64,000 nt of DNA from Hoyosella subflava DQS3-9A1. GTDB taxonomy: Bacteria > Actinomycetota > Actinomycetes > Mycobacteriales > Mycobacteriaceae. The stretch lies in NCBI RefSeq assembly GCF_000214175.1, contig NC_015564.1:2418001-2482000 (forward strand), written 5' to 3'. The notes under the pieces were generated by a model, which saw only the letters and a list, made by a program, of their open reading frames with translations, made no database searches and was not told the origin of the DNA. Numbering within the stretch: position 1 is the first letter of the stretch; each line of letters begins with the position of its first letter. Shown piece after piece: positions 22,314 to 31,458 of the stretch. Made by a program: the position numbers and the translations under genes.

Positions 22314-23260
22314 TGAATAGGCAGAATCTCCTTGAGGACTGGCGGCACCTAGGCAGTCGTCAGGTCGCTGTCAACGGTATTGAACTCCAAGTGACTGAGC
22401 ACGGTGAAGGGCCGCTTGTTGTCTTTTGCCACGGGTTCCCCGAGCTGGGATTCTCATGGCGGCACCAGGTCTTCGCACTCGCTGAAGCGGGCTTCCGCAC
22501 GCTCACGCCGGACATGCGTGGCTATGGCGGCAGTTCTCGTCCAGACCGAATCGAGGACTACGGAATAATGGCCGTCTGCGGCGATCTCATCGGCCTGCTC
22601 GACGATGTTGACGCTGACGATGCGATCTTCGTGGGGCATGATTGGGGCGCATCTGTCGTCTGGCGCCTTGCACTGGAATACCCAGAACGGGTACGCGCCG
22701 TTGCGGGCCTGAGCGTACCGGCGACTCGGCGTCCGCCGGCGCCGCCTTTGCAGATCCTGCGGTCCCGGCTGACCGACGATTTCTATATGTGCTGGTTTCA
22801 GGAGCCAGGCGTGGCAGACACGGTCCTGGCTGCAGATGTCCGCCGGACACTCCTCCAGGACGACGTGATCAGCGCGCGACGGATGGTGAGCCAGTCCGGC
22901 GCGGAGATGCCAACTCCCCCATGGCTGAGCGATGCTGAACTCAACTACTACCTCGACACTTTCAGCAAGACCGGATTCACTGGCGGGCTTAACTACTACC
23001 GCAACTTAGACCGGGATTGGGAACTCAGCGCGCATCTGGACGGCAAAAGAATCGACCAGCCGTCGCTTTTCATCGCCGGCGCGCGTGACCCGGTCATTCA
23101 GTTCACACGGACCGACAGACTCCCCGCCATGCTCACCGATCTGCGGGCTTCCCTCATTCTCGAAGACGCGGGGCACTGGATCCAGCAGGAACGGCCGAAT
23201 GAGGTTAACGACGCGCTCATCGCCTTCGCACGCGAAGTTTGCGGCGCAGGCACTAACTGA
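22313..23260 (+). CDS. Alpha/beta hydrolase, epoxide-hydrolase-like
   Basis: A 315-residue alpha/beta hydrolase. The oxyanion-loop motif HGFPELGFSWRHQ and the nucleophile elbow VGHDWGASVVW carry Asp rather than Ser, the hallmark of epoxide hydrolases and haloalkane dehalogenases. The HGFPE motif and cap-domain tyrosines favour epoxide hydrolase. The catalytic histidine is in EDAGHWIQQERP near the C-terminus. The GTG start overlaps the antiporter stop, so the two are co-transcribed. It would hydrate an epoxide to a diol; the substrate is unknown. Confidence 0.87.
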   Translation: MNRQNLLEDWRHLGSRQVAVNGIELQVTEHGEGPLVVFCHGFPELGFSWRHQVFALAEAGFRTLTPDMRGYGGSSRPDRIEDYGIMAVCGDLIGLLDDVDADDAIFVGHDWGASVVWRLALEYPERVRAVAGLSVPATRRPPAPPLQILRSRLTDDFYMCWFQEPGVADTVLAADVRRTLLQDDVISARRMVSQSGAEMPTPPWLSDAELNYYLDTFSKTGFTGGLNYYRNLDRDWELSAHLDGKRIDQPSLFIAGARDPVIQFTRTDRLPAMLTDLRASLILEDAGHWIQQERPNEVNDALIAFAREVCGAGTN

Positions 23261-23268
23261 CTCAAGCG

Positions 23269-23727
23269 CTATTGTGCTTCGGCGATTGCCGCGAGCCTTG
23301 CTATAGATGCCTGGAGCATTTCGGCCGTGGTCCCGCGGGCACGCAGGAGGCGTTTCTCGTCGGCAAGGCGGGACCAATCGTAGGTATGTGTCACTTTGGT
23401 AGTGGTGTCACCGGCTGGCTCGAGCTCCCACCGCCAGAGATGTCCTGGGGGCGTTCCACCAACTTCGGACGGCAGCCACGCGATTCGCGTCCCCTCAATG
23501 AACTCGACGACATGGTTCTCTCGCACGTGGCCGTTGGTCAGGGTCATGATGAACACCTCACCCGAGCGTCGCACGCGCTGTCCGGGCTGCGCCTCGGCAA
23601 GGTTGCCGTTACCGTCCCAGCGGGGCTGCTGTGACGGATCAGCTATCAGGGCAAATATTCGTTCAGACGTAGCCGCGATCTCGCGGCTCGCGCTCACAAT
23701 TCGAGAACCACTTGCCGTCTCCATCAT
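23269..23727 (-). CDS. SRPBCC (START-like) family protein
   Basis: About 152 residues with the polyketide-cyclase/START-like pattern: SASREIAATSERIFALIADPSQQPRWDG at the start, a barrel of strands ending GHLWRWELEPAGDTTTKVTHTYDW, and a long C-terminal helix. Such proteins form a hydrophobic ligand pocket; no catalytic residues are diagnostic. Two tandem ATGs (23727, 23724) are possible starts, with no clear ribosome site. It lies 72 bases downstream of the WS/DGAT gene on the same strand and may be the last gene of that lipid operon. Confidence 0.78.
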   Translation of the reverse strand: MMETASGSRIVSASREIAATSERIFALIADPSQQPRWDGNGNLAEAQPGQRVRRSGEVFIMTLTNGHVRENHVVEFIEGTRIAWLPSEVGGTPPGHLWRWELEPAGDTTTKVTHTYDWSRLADEKRLLRARGTTAEMLQASIARLAAIAEAQ

Positions 23728-23799
23728 GAGCACATTGAATCACGGGCAGAGGCGAGCTCCAGGCCTGTCGGACAGATCTGCCAAGCTCAGCCCGCTCAG

Positions 23800-25182
23800 C
23801 TATGCCTGCACCACCGCTCGTTCTAGGGCAACCAAGGAATTCTCCAGGTGAATGAGCAGACGCTGCAGATGCGGAATTGCGGTGCGGCAGCCAATGATCC
23901 CGAAGTCCAGCGTGTCAGCGTTGCTGGTCAGGGTGATGTTTAATGCCGCACCATCCATGATGATGGAGGCTGGATAAACACCGTCAAGCTTCGCTCCGTC
24001 CCAGTACATCGTGCGTTTAGGGCCCGGGACATTTGAGACGACGACGTTGAACGTCGGCGGCACCGCACCGCAGCTACGCGTCATGCTCGACGTAACAAAC
24101 GGCGAGAGCATCGCGGCTGACACGGCCATCGCCTGCACCGGTGTCAGGCCTGCCATCATCGTCTTCGCCTGACGCATCGAGCGTGTGACAGTCTCGATGC
24201 GCATGAGCGGATCAGCAGTATCGGTGCCCAGGTTAGCGAGGACTGCCGCGACAGCATTGCCTGCACTGCCGTCCCCTTTGTCGTGCAGTGATATTGGGAC
24301 GAAGGAAACTAACGGTGCGTCAGGAAGTGCGTGTTGTTCGAGGAGGTATTCGCGCAGCGCACCCCCGCACATACTGAGCACAACGTCGTTGAGCGTGCAG
24401 TTCGCCTCGCTGGCTACCGCTTTGATGCGGTCGAGCTGCCACGATTGTGCGGCGAAGCGGCGCGCTCCGCCTATAGGAACGTTGAACATTGTGCGCGGTG
24501 CACGCAACGGAAGTGGCATATCGCGTTCACGTGCGATGTGCCAGCCGATTGCCGCGGTTGCGCGCGCCAGACCGGTAGCTTCCCGGCCTATACCGGCAAC
24601 CGTCTTGATCGCACCGAACGAGCCTCCGCCGCCAGCCTTGATAGATTGCCGCTTGTGCGGGGCGAACAGCGGTGGCACGGATGCGGCGTCGGCGTCCTCG
24701 CTGAGCGAGGACTGCATCAACTTCAAGGCGGTGACACCGTCCGCCAGCGCATGATGCATCTTCGTGTAGACCGCAAACCGTCCATCATGCAGGCCTTCAA
24801 CCAGATGAATTTCCCACAGCGGACGGTGCCGGTCGAGGAGCGCACTGTGCCAGAGTGACGTCACTTCGAGTAATTCCCTGATCCGCCCCGGACGCGGAAG
24901 GGCGGACAGCCGCACGTGATAGTCGAGGTCGATGTTTTCCTCATCTCGCCAGCTCAATGCCTTGGGTGTTGCCGACACTGAGCCGATCGTCTGGCGAAAT
25001 CGCGTCGATACGGCGTCAGCACTGAGAAGTTTCGTGTACAGCTCCCGGGTGAAGTCGGGGCCAGCTCGTTCGGGTGGTGTGAAGAGCTGCAGCCCGCCCA
25101 CGTGCAGCGGACGCTCTCGCCCTTCGAGAGCGAGAAAGAAATAGTCAACAGGATTGATGAACCGCATGGGTGAGGCTTTCAC
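23800..25182 (-). CDS. Wax ester synthase/diacylglycerol acyltransferase (WS/DGAT)
   Basis: A 460-residue acyltransferase of the WS/DGAT (Tgs) family. The catalytic HHxxxDG motif is MHHALADG at 143-149, preceded by RPLWEIHLVEG. The C-terminal PLN-type region has FNVVVSNVPGPKRTMYWDGAKL. It joins acyl-CoA to a fatty alcohol or diacylglycerol, making wax esters or TAG at the membrane-lipid body interface. The GTG at 25182 and the ATG at 25167 are both possible; homologs usually begin MRFINPVD, favouring 25167. It lies 19 bases downstream of the acyl-CoA ligase gene, which would supply its acyl-CoA. Confidence 0.94.
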   Translation of the reverse strand: MKASPMRFINPVDYFFLALEGRERPLHVGGLQLFTPPERAGPDFTRELYTKLLSADAVSTRFRQTIGSVSATPKALSWRDEENIDLDYHVRLSALPRPGRIRELLEVTSLWHSALLDRHRPLWEIHLVEGLHDGRFAVYTKMHHALADGVTALKLMQSSLSEDADAASVPPLFAPHKRQSIKAGGGGSFGAIKTVAGIGREATGLARATAAIGWHIARERDMPLPLRAPRTMFNVPIGGARRFAAQSWQLDRIKAVASEANCTLNDVVLSMCGGALREYLLEQHALPDAPLVSFVPISLHDKGDGSAGNAVAAVLANLGTDTADPLMRIETVTRSMRQAKTMMAGLTPVQAMAVSAAMLSPFVTSSMTRSCGAVPPTFNVVVSNVPGPKRTMYWDGAKLDGVYPASIIMDGAALNITLTSNADTLDFGIIGCRTAIPHLQRLLIHLENSLVALERAVVQA

Positions 25183-25201
25183 TCGAGTGTGGCGAGGGGT
25201 T

Positions 25202-27040
25202 TCACTGGTTGTAGAGCGCGTCGATTTCGGCAGCGAACTTGTCCGCTACGACGTTGCGCTTGAGCTTCATCGATGGAGTGAGTTCGCCCGTGGCCTCAGT
25301 GAAGTCGACATCAAGGATCGTGTACTTCTTGATGGCCTCGGCCTTAGATACGGTTTTGTTCGCCGCGGCGACGGCCTCTTCGACTTCGATGATCAGGTCC
25401 ACGTCGGTGCGCAGGTTAGCAATGGTTGCGTCCGCGGGCTTGCCGTTGCGGTCCTTCCAGCCTGGGAACGCCTCGGAATCGATGGTGATCAGCACGCCGA
25501 TGAACGGCTTCTGATCCCCGACGACTACCGCCTGACTGATCAGCGGATGCGCGCGCAGCACGTCCTCGAGTCCGGACGGAGCGACGTTCTTACCCCCGGC
25601 GGTGATGATTAGTTCCTTCTTACGGCCGGTGATCGACAAGTAACCGTCGTTGTCCAGGCTGCCGAGGTCACCGGTGTGGAACCAGCCGTCCACGATCGAC
25701 TCAGCGGTCGCCTTCTCGTTCTGCCAATAACCGGAGAACACCACGGGACCGGCTAGCAAGACTTCACCGTCATCGTTGATGCGTACTTTGTTGCCTGGCA
25801 ATGGTCGTCCCACGCTGCCGATCTTCTGCCTGCCGATCGTGTTGACGGTGATTGCCGCGGAGGTTTCCGTGAGCCCATACCCCTCATAGATCGTGACACC
25901 GATGCCCCGGAAGAAATGGCCGAGGCGCGCACCGAGCGGGGCGCCGCCGGAGATGGCGAGTTCGCACTGTCCACCGAGCGCGCCCTGAAGTTTGCTGTAG
26001 ACGAGCTTGTTGAACACCGCGTGCCGGACTTTAAGCGGGAGCGGGACATTGCCAGAATCCTGTGCCTGGCTCCAGGCGATTGCAGTCTCCGCGGCCTTGT
26101 CGAAGATCTTGCCTTTGCCGGCATCGTGCGCTTTCTGCCGGGCAGAGTTATAGACCTTCTCGAACACGCGCGGCACTGACAGGATGAGGTTTGGCTGGAA
26201 GCTCCCGAAATGCTCGACGAGATTCGGGACATCGGACGTGTGGCCCACGGTGACTTTCGCTTCCACGCAGGCGACCGAGATCGCACGGGCGAAAACATGC
26301 GCGAGCGGCAGGAACATCAGGGTCTTGTTGCCTTCCCGCAGCAATGAGGAGAAGCTCGATGCGAGGATTGACGCTGACTCGGACAGCAAATTGCGGTGCG
26401 CCAACTGGACACCCTTCGGACGTCCCGTTGTGCCTGATGTGTAAATCAGGGTGGCTGGGTCGGCGGCCGTGAGCGCCGCCACCCTGTCATCAACAGCTGA
26501 ATCAGCGAGATCCTTTCCAGCGGTTACGAGTTCGCTGATTGCCGAAGTGCTACCACCGTCGATTACCAGGACCGTCTTGAGGGCAGGCGCGGCGGCAGCG
26601 ACCGTCTCGACGTTCCTCTTATTCTCCAGCGTCTCCACAATCAGGCCGACCGCCGCGGAGTCTTCCAGAATCCAGGCCACCTGATCCGGTGAAGACGACG
26701 CGTAGATCGGCACCGTCACTGCCCCGGACGACCAGATGGCGTAATCGAGGACGACCCATTCGTAACGCGTGTTCGCGAGGAGTGCCACGCGGTCACCCGG
26801 AGCCACTCCAAGGGCGATGAGGCCTTTCGCGGCGCTGTAGACGTCATTCTTGAATTCCGATGCGGTTACCTCTGTCCAGCTCCCTTGGGTGTGGCGCTGG
26901 AAGAGCGGATAGTTCGGGGTTTCGGCGGCGTGGCGTGCCACGACATCCGCGCATGACGCGTCTTCCGGGATCGTGTACGTCGCGGGACTACTGAACTCAC
27001 GCGCTACAGCGGTGGGGTGAGGGTTCTGGGTGATGCTCAT
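25202..27040 (-). CDS. Long-chain fatty-acid-CoA ligase, FadD15-like
   Basis: A 612-residue AMP-forming ligase. The P-loop-like motif is LIYTSGTTGRPKGVQLAH, the adenylate motif GYGLTETSAAI, the hinge region GWFHTGDLG, then DNDGYLSITGRKKELIITAGGKNVAPSGLE-type sequence. Length and the TSGTTGRPKG-plus-insert layout match long-chain FadD15/ACSL-type enzymes. It activates a fatty acid to acyl-CoA. The start overlaps the GMC oxidase stop by 4 bases, so it is translationally coupled, and it feeds the WS/DGAT downstream. Confidence 0.94.
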   Translation of the reverse strand: MSITQNPHPTAVAREFSSPATYTIPEDASCADVVARHAAETPNYPLFQRHTQGSWTEVTASEFKNDVYSAAKGLIALGVAPGDRVALLANTRYEWVVLDYAIWSSGAVTVPIYASSSPDQVAWILEDSAAVGLIVETLENKRNVETVAAAAPALKTVLVIDGGSTSAISELVTAGKDLADSAVDDRVAALTAADPATLIYTSGTTGRPKGVQLAHRNLLSESASILASSFSSLLREGNKTLMFLPLAHVFARAISVACVEAKVTVGHTSDVPNLVEHFGSFQPNLILSVPRVFEKVYNSARQKAHDAGKGKIFDKAAETAIAWSQAQDSGNVPLPLKVRHAVFNKLVYSKLQGALGGQCELAISGGAPLGARLGHFFRGIGVTIYEGYGLTETSAAITVNTIGRQKIGSVGRPLPGNKVRINDDGEVLLAGPVVFSGYWQNEKATAESIVDGWFHTGDLGSLDNDGYLSITGRKKELIITAGGKNVAPSGLEDVLRAHPLISQAVVVGDQKPFIGVLITIDSEAFPGWKDRNGKPADATIANLRTDVDLIIEVEEAVAAANKTVSKAEAIKKYTILDVDFTEATGELTPSMKLKRNVVADKFAAEIDALYNQ

Positions 27041-28797
27041 GAGAGTTCCTTTTCAGCGTTGGGGCCGGGCGTAGCGGTCAGCGCGCGGCCGTGTGTGACA
27101 TCCGCAATGGGCAGGTGGAGGGCTGCGGGCGCGTGTTCGGGGACTGCCGGGTGTTGTGGCGCGACGGCGGGAAGCCTGGTGTAACCCGATCCGACGGGTG
27201 GACGGCTGTCGGCCTGACCCTTGTTGGGCCAGAACGCGAGCGCACGTTCAGCCTGGGCGGTGATGGTCAGTGACGGGTTGACACCGAGGTTCGCGGTGAT
27301 CGCTGACCCGTCGGTGACATGGAGCCCTGGGTGGCCGTAGATGCGGTGCCAAGGATCGATCACGCCGGTGTCGCGGCTATCTCCGATCGGGCAGCCACCG
27401 ATGAAGTGTGCGGTCATCGGTATGTTCGCGATCTCGCCGATGGTGCCGCCGGGGACCCCACCGATCTTTTTCGACACTCGACGTGCGGTTTCATTACCTT
27501 TCGGGATCCAGGTGGGGTTCGGTGCGCCGTGACCCTGGCTGGAGGTGAGCCGGTAGGTTCCGAATAAGCCTTTCTTCCCGCGGATATTGATCGAGTTGTC
27601 GAGGGTTTGCATGACCAGGAGGATGATCGTTTTCTCGGACCAGCGGCGCACTGAGAACCAGGTGAGGTTCCGGGGGCTCAGGATCATGGTCAGCACCCAG
27701 GTCAGCCATCGCGGAATCTTCTCGCCACCATCGGTCAGCGCGGTCTGCAGCAGTCCCATGGCGTTGCTGCCCTTGCCGTATCGGACTGGTTCGATGTGTG
27801 TGTGCTCGTCCGGGTGGAATGACGAGGTGATCGCGACACCACGGGTGTAATCGTTAGTGGCGGAACGGCTTTTGGCGCCCAGAATTGATTCCGAGTTGGT
27901 GCGCGTCAGTTCACCGAGGCGCGGTGATACTTCTGGCAGCGCACCCTCGTCACGCAGGCGGTGAAGAAGTTTCTGCGTGTTGTAGGTCCCGGCCGCGAAA
28001 ATCACCTGTTCGGCAGTAAAGGTAGCGAGGTTCTTTCTGCGGTGCGTGCTGCGCCCGGTTCGCACAGTGTCGACAGCGTACCCACCTTCAGATAATGGCC
28101 TTACGGCCGTGACCGTGGTGAGCGGCCGGACCTCTGCCCCGTTGCGTTCCGCAAGGTGCAGGTAGTTCTTGTCCAGTGTGTTCTTCGCGTTGTACTTGCA
28201 TCCCGTCATGCACTCACCGCACCGGATACACGCGTGGCGCTCCGGACCCGCGCCACCAAAGTACGGGTCACCCACCGATTCGCCGGGCCTCGTTGCCGGA
28301 CCACCGAAACACACTCCGACTGGAGTGGAGTGGTACGTGTCCCCCACGCCCATCTCCTCAGCGACTTGCTTCATCACTTCATCAGCCGCAGTGACGTCAG
28401 GGTTGGTCTGCACGCCGAGCATGGACTTGGCCTGCCGGTAGTACGGACTGAGTTCCGAGCGCCAGTCAGTGATATGGGACCACTGCTTGTCCCGGAAAAA
28501 GGGATCGAGTGGTTCATACAACGTGTTGGCGTACACCAGCGACCCGCCGCCGACACCGGAAGCAGCGAGGATTACCGCGTCCTTCACCATGTGGATGCGC
28601 TGCATACCGAAGCACCGCAGCTTGGGGGCCCACAGGAAGTTCCGCAGATCCCATGAGGTTTTAGGGAGAGTGTCACGGTCGAATCGGCGTCCGGCCTCGA
28701 GCACACCAACTCGGTAGCCTTTCTCGGTGAGCCGTAACGCGGCGACCGAGCCGCCGAATCCAGAGCCGATCACGAGAACGTCATAGTCAAAGGTCAT
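27037..28797 (-). CDS. GMC family oxidoreductase, ChoD-like
   Basis: A 586-residue flavoprotein. The FAD Rossmann motif VIGSGFGGSVAALRL is at about 9-23, and ASGVGGGSLVYANTLYEP is the second FAD contact. A cysteine-rich stretch HACIRCGECMTGCKYNAKN is typical of the ChoD-like subgroup. The C-terminal region holds HFIGGCPIGDS and HVTDGSAITANLGVNPSLTI. Relatives oxidise sterols or long-chain alcohols to ketones or aldehydes. The start overlaps the aldehyde dehydrogenase stop (ATGA). In context it is more likely a fatty-alcohol or terpenoid-alcohol oxidase acting before the dehydrogenase. Confidence 0.9.
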   Translation of the reverse strand: MTFDYDVLVIGSGFGGSVAALRLTEKGYRVGVLEAGRRFDRDTLPKTSWDLRNFLWAPKLRCFGMQRIHMVKDAVILAASGVGGGSLVYANTLYEPLDPFFRDKQWSHITDWRSELSPYYRQAKSMLGVQTNPDVTAADEVMKQVAEEMGVGDTYHSTPVGVCFGGPATRPGESVGDPYFGGAGPERHACIRCGECMTGCKYNAKNTLDKNYLHLAERNGAEVRPLTTVTAVRPLSEGGYAVDTVRTGRSTHRRKNLATFTAEQVIFAAGTYNTQKLLHRLRDEGALPEVSPRLGELTRTNSESILGAKSRSATNDYTRGVAITSSFHPDEHTHIEPVRYGKGSNAMGLLQTALTDGGEKIPRWLTWVLTMILSPRNLTWFSVRRWSEKTIILLVMQTLDNSINIRGKKGLFGTYRLTSSQGHGAPNPTWIPKGNETARRVSKKIGGVPGGTIGEIANIPMTAHFIGGCPIGDSRDTGVIDPWHRIYGHPGLHVTDGSAITANLGVNPSLTITAQAERALAFWPNKGQADSRPPVGSGYTRLPAVAPQHPAVPEHAPAALHLPIADVTHGRALTATPGPNAEKELS

Positions 28798-30398
28798 TTC
28801 ATGCCCGCCTTCTTCATCACCACAAATGCTGCGGTGAGTGCGCCCGCCCAGAGCGGATAGCTCATCCGCGCAGGGGGCCGGAATCCGATGACCCGCTGGT
28901 GCGCGATGGTTTGTGCCTCGGTGTACTTGAGCAGGCCTTCCGCGCCGTGGCGCCGTCCCAGTCCGGAATCCCCCATGCCGCCCATGGGGGCATCAACGCT
29001 GCCCCACGCCGCGGCGAATGCTTCGTTGACGTTCACTGTTCCCGCATGTAGCCGCGCGGCGAGTGTCCGGCCGCGTTTACCGTTGCGCGTCCAGACACTC
29101 GCGTTGAGCCCATACGTGGTGTCGTTCGCGCTGCGCACGGCTTCGTCAACGCTGTCGAATGGGTACACCGACACCAATGGACCGAAGGTTTCCTCGCGAT
29201 AACACGCCATCTCGGAGGTGACGCCAGCAAGAACGGTCGGCTCGAAGAACAGCGGCCCGAGGTCGGGCCTCGCCCGCCCACCTGCGAGTACAGTTGCGCC
29301 CTTAGCTACGGCATCGTCCACGTGGCCGGCCACAGCGGCGAGCTGCGAACGCGAGGTCAGCGACCCCATATCGCAGCTGAAATCAAACACGGCGCCGAGC
29401 TGCATGTCTTCGACCCGGCGGAGAAACCGCTTCACAAACTCGTCGTACACCGACCGATGTACATAGAGACGCTCGATAGAGATGCACAACTGCCCGGTTG
29501 ACGAGAAACAGGCACGTACCGCTCCCTCTGCGGCCTTGTCGAGGTCAGCATCGTTGAGAACAATCATTGCGTTCTTGCCGCCCAGCTCGAGCGACGCACC
29601 GATCAGTTTCTCGCCCGCGTCACCAGCGATCCCCTTGCCTGAATTGGTGGAACCGGTGAACATCATGTAGTCGGATCCCTGCATCAGCGCGTCACCAAGT
29701 ACTCGGCCGGGCCCAACAACGATCTGCCACAGGCCTTGTGGCAATCCCGCCTCATACATGAGGTCAACGGCCCACAGCGCACTGAGCGCGGTCTGCGTAT
29801 CTGGTTTCTGAACGACCGCGTTTCCGGCGAGCAGTGCGGGGATAGTGTCCCCGGCCGCGAGGCTGAACGGGTAGTTCCACGGTGAGATCACCGTGACGAC
29901 GCCTTTAGGGTGACGGAGTTCAGTCGTATGGGTGATCACTGGAAATGCGCCGCGACGGCGCCTGGTCTTCAACAGCGACGGCGCGGTGCGTGCGTAGTAG
30001 CGGGCGGTCAGAGCGATGTCCGCGACCTCGAGAAAAGCATCCCTGCGGGTCTTTCCGTTCTCCGCCTGAATCAGGTCAAGAATCTCGTTCTTCCGCTGCA
30101 AGACAAGGTCATGAAAGCGCGCAATAACGCGTGCCCGCTTCCGGACCGGGGTCGCGGCCCAGGCACGCTGCGCTTTCCGGGCCACAGTGAACGCCTCATC
30201 GACGTCTTCACGGGTCGATACTGGCAGGTCTCCCACGATGGAGCCATCGTGGGGCGCGGTCGTGATAACCCGTTCAGCATCGGGTGCTGCACTGATCCGC
30301 ATGGCTAGCTGCGGGGCTCTAGTCGCGGCACGGGCCGAAGACGGTTGGCGACCGCGGATTTCATCATTCATCGTCAAATCTGGAAGCTCGATGCTCAT
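28794..30398 (-). CDS. Aldehyde dehydrogenase (succinate-semialdehyde dehydrogenase-like) with hydrophobic C-terminal tail
   Basis: A 534-residue NAD(P)-dependent aldehyde dehydrogenase. The cofactor motif FTGSTNSGK begins at 247, the general base is Glu271 in LELGGKNA, and the catalytic Cys305 is in STGQLC. By sequence it would be named GabD2-like. However, the last 20 or so residues (about 513-528: SYPLWAGALTAAFVVM) are hydrophobic and followed by lysines, like the membrane anchor of fatty aldehyde dehydrogenases. Placed between an acyltransferase and GMC oxidase/FadD/WS-DGAT genes, a long-chain aldehyde is a better guess than succinic semialdehyde. Confidence 0.9.
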   Translation of the reverse strand: MSIELPDLTMNDEIRGRQPSSARAATRAPQLAMRISAAPDAERVITTAPHDGSIVGDLPVSTREDVDEAFTVARKAQRAWAATPVRKRARVIARFHDLVLQRKNEILDLIQAENGKTRRDAFLEVADIALTARYYARTAPSLLKTRRRRGAFPVITHTTELRHPKGVVTVISPWNYPFSLAAGDTIPALLAGNAVVQKPDTQTALSALWAVDLMYEAGLPQGLWQIVVGPGRVLGDALMQGSDYMMFTGSTNSGKGIAGDAGEKLIGASLELGGKNAMIVLNDADLDKAAEGAVRACFSSTGQLCISIERLYVHRSVYDEFVKRFLRRVEDMQLGAVFDFSCDMGSLTSRSQLAAVAGHVDDAVAKGATVLAGGRARPDLGPLFFEPTVLAGVTSEMACYREETFGPLVSVYPFDSVDEAVRSANDTTYGLNASVWTRNGKRGRTLAARLHAGTVNVNEAFAAAWGSVDAPMGGMGDSGLGRRHGAEGLLKYTEAQTIAHQRVIGFRPPARMSYPLWAGALTAAFVVMKKAGMK

Positions 30399-30431
30399 CG
30401 TTTTGCTTTCGGTATGTTGGTGGCGATTCGT

Positions 30432-31352
30432 TCAGCCGAAGATCGGGAAGCGTCGGCGTTGCGCGAGACGGTCCATTCCCGCCTGGATGGCGGATTCGAC
30501 CTGCTGGTAGATCGCGTCGACGTACTCGGCGTCATTGACCCGGTCGGGATCGCTGTCCACCATGATTGGTTCTAGGATCTCGGTTCGGATTTTGGCAGGC
30601 AGCGGGATGTGCATCGGGAGAATCTCGATTGCCAGCGGAAATGGAAAGCCTGAGATTATTGGCATCGTCGCTCCCCGCAGGCGCTTGCTCAGCCCGCTCC
30701 ACCGCGCGAGTGAACGTCCCTCGGAGAGGACGAATACCGTGTCGTGACCACCGATAGTCGCAACGGGAACGATCGGGACGCCGGACCGGATCGCCTGCCT
30801 TACAAACCCTTTCCGCCCTGCGAGTACGGCCTTGTCGCGTTTATTCCAGCTGCGCATCGCGTCTTGCTCACCGCCCGGCCAGACCACCACATCGCGTCCG
30901 CCCTGGAGCGCGGCTGAAACCCCACGTCGCGATGCGGGGATGACACCCACAGCCTTGAAGTAGTCACCGAGTACCGGTGCGGCCATGAGCACGTCGTGAG
31001 CGGTCCCGTGCAGAATTCGTTTGCCATCGAAATGACGGTGCCACGCGTGGACGAGCGTCCACGCATCAATAGTGAGCGAGCCGCCGGAGTGAACGCCCAC
31101 AAGCAGGGACGGTTCTGTCGGCAAACGATCCCATCCGCTAATTTCGAGACGAAAGTACCTGTCACACAGAAAGTCCCATACTGGGCGCTGAAACATGCGC
31201 ATGAAGGCTGGATTCGGCCCGTCCGAGGTTTGGGCTTTGGACACCCGTCTGGTGATGAATCGGCTGAGTGGATCGCGAGGCGCTTTCGAAGCGCGTTCAT
31301 TGGCCTGCGGAGTGGAGGGTGTGGTGGCTGGTGCGGGGATTTGTGTTTGCAT
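30432..31352 (-). CDS. Lysophospholipid acyltransferase (PlsC-like) family protein
   Basis: A 306-residue acyltransferase with the PlsC-like fold. Motif I is VGVHSGGSLTID, where the usual HX4D reads HSGGSL and lacks the aspartate at the canonical place. DVVVWPGGEQDAMRSWNKRDKAVLAGRKGFVRQA is the FPEG-like block, followed by VPIVPVATIGG. HSGG/HTGG variants are common among actinobacterial members; the paralogue at 54702-55604 has the same feature. It probably acylates a lysolipid or glycerolipid. GAGGAAG precedes the ATG. It heads the ALDH-GMC-FadD-WS/DGAT run, 33 bases upstream. Confidence 0.85.
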   Translation of the reverse strand: MQTQIPAPATTPSTPQANERASKAPRDPLSRFITRRVSKAQTSDGPNPAFMRMFQRPVWDFLCDRYFRLEISGWDRLPTEPSLLVGVHSGGSLTIDAWTLVHAWHRHFDGKRILHGTAHDVLMAAPVLGDYFKAVGVIPASRRGVSAALQGGRDVVVWPGGEQDAMRSWNKRDKAVLAGRKGFVRQAIRSGVPIVPVATIGGHDTVFVLSEGRSLARWSGLSKRLRGATMPIISGFPFPLAIEILPMHIPLPAKIRTEILEPIMVDSDPDRVNDAEYVDAIYQQVESAIQAGMDRLAQRRRFPIFG

Positions 31353-31400
31353 GGCAAATCTTCCTCAGGGTATGACGATTCGGCGTTCGCTGTACGCACG

Positions 31401-31427
31401 GTGAACGTGAACGTGAACGTGAACGTG
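31401..31427. repeat. Tandem hexanucleotide repeat (GTGAAC x4)
   Basis: Four perfect copies of GTGAAC (31401-31424) plus a half copy lie between the TetR stop and the acyltransferase start (GTTCAC on the coding strand). The surrounding 31353-31458 has no gene. It may be a slippage-prone microsatellite in a leader, or a stack of regulator half-sites. Confidence 0.8.
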
Positions 31428-31458
31428 GTGGTGTGACTGCGTTGTGCAGTTCCGGCCG

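Noticed and set aside
31401-31427. Hexamer repeat as a CRISPR-like array
   Set aside because: Repeats are 6 bases with no spacers and no cas genes nearby.
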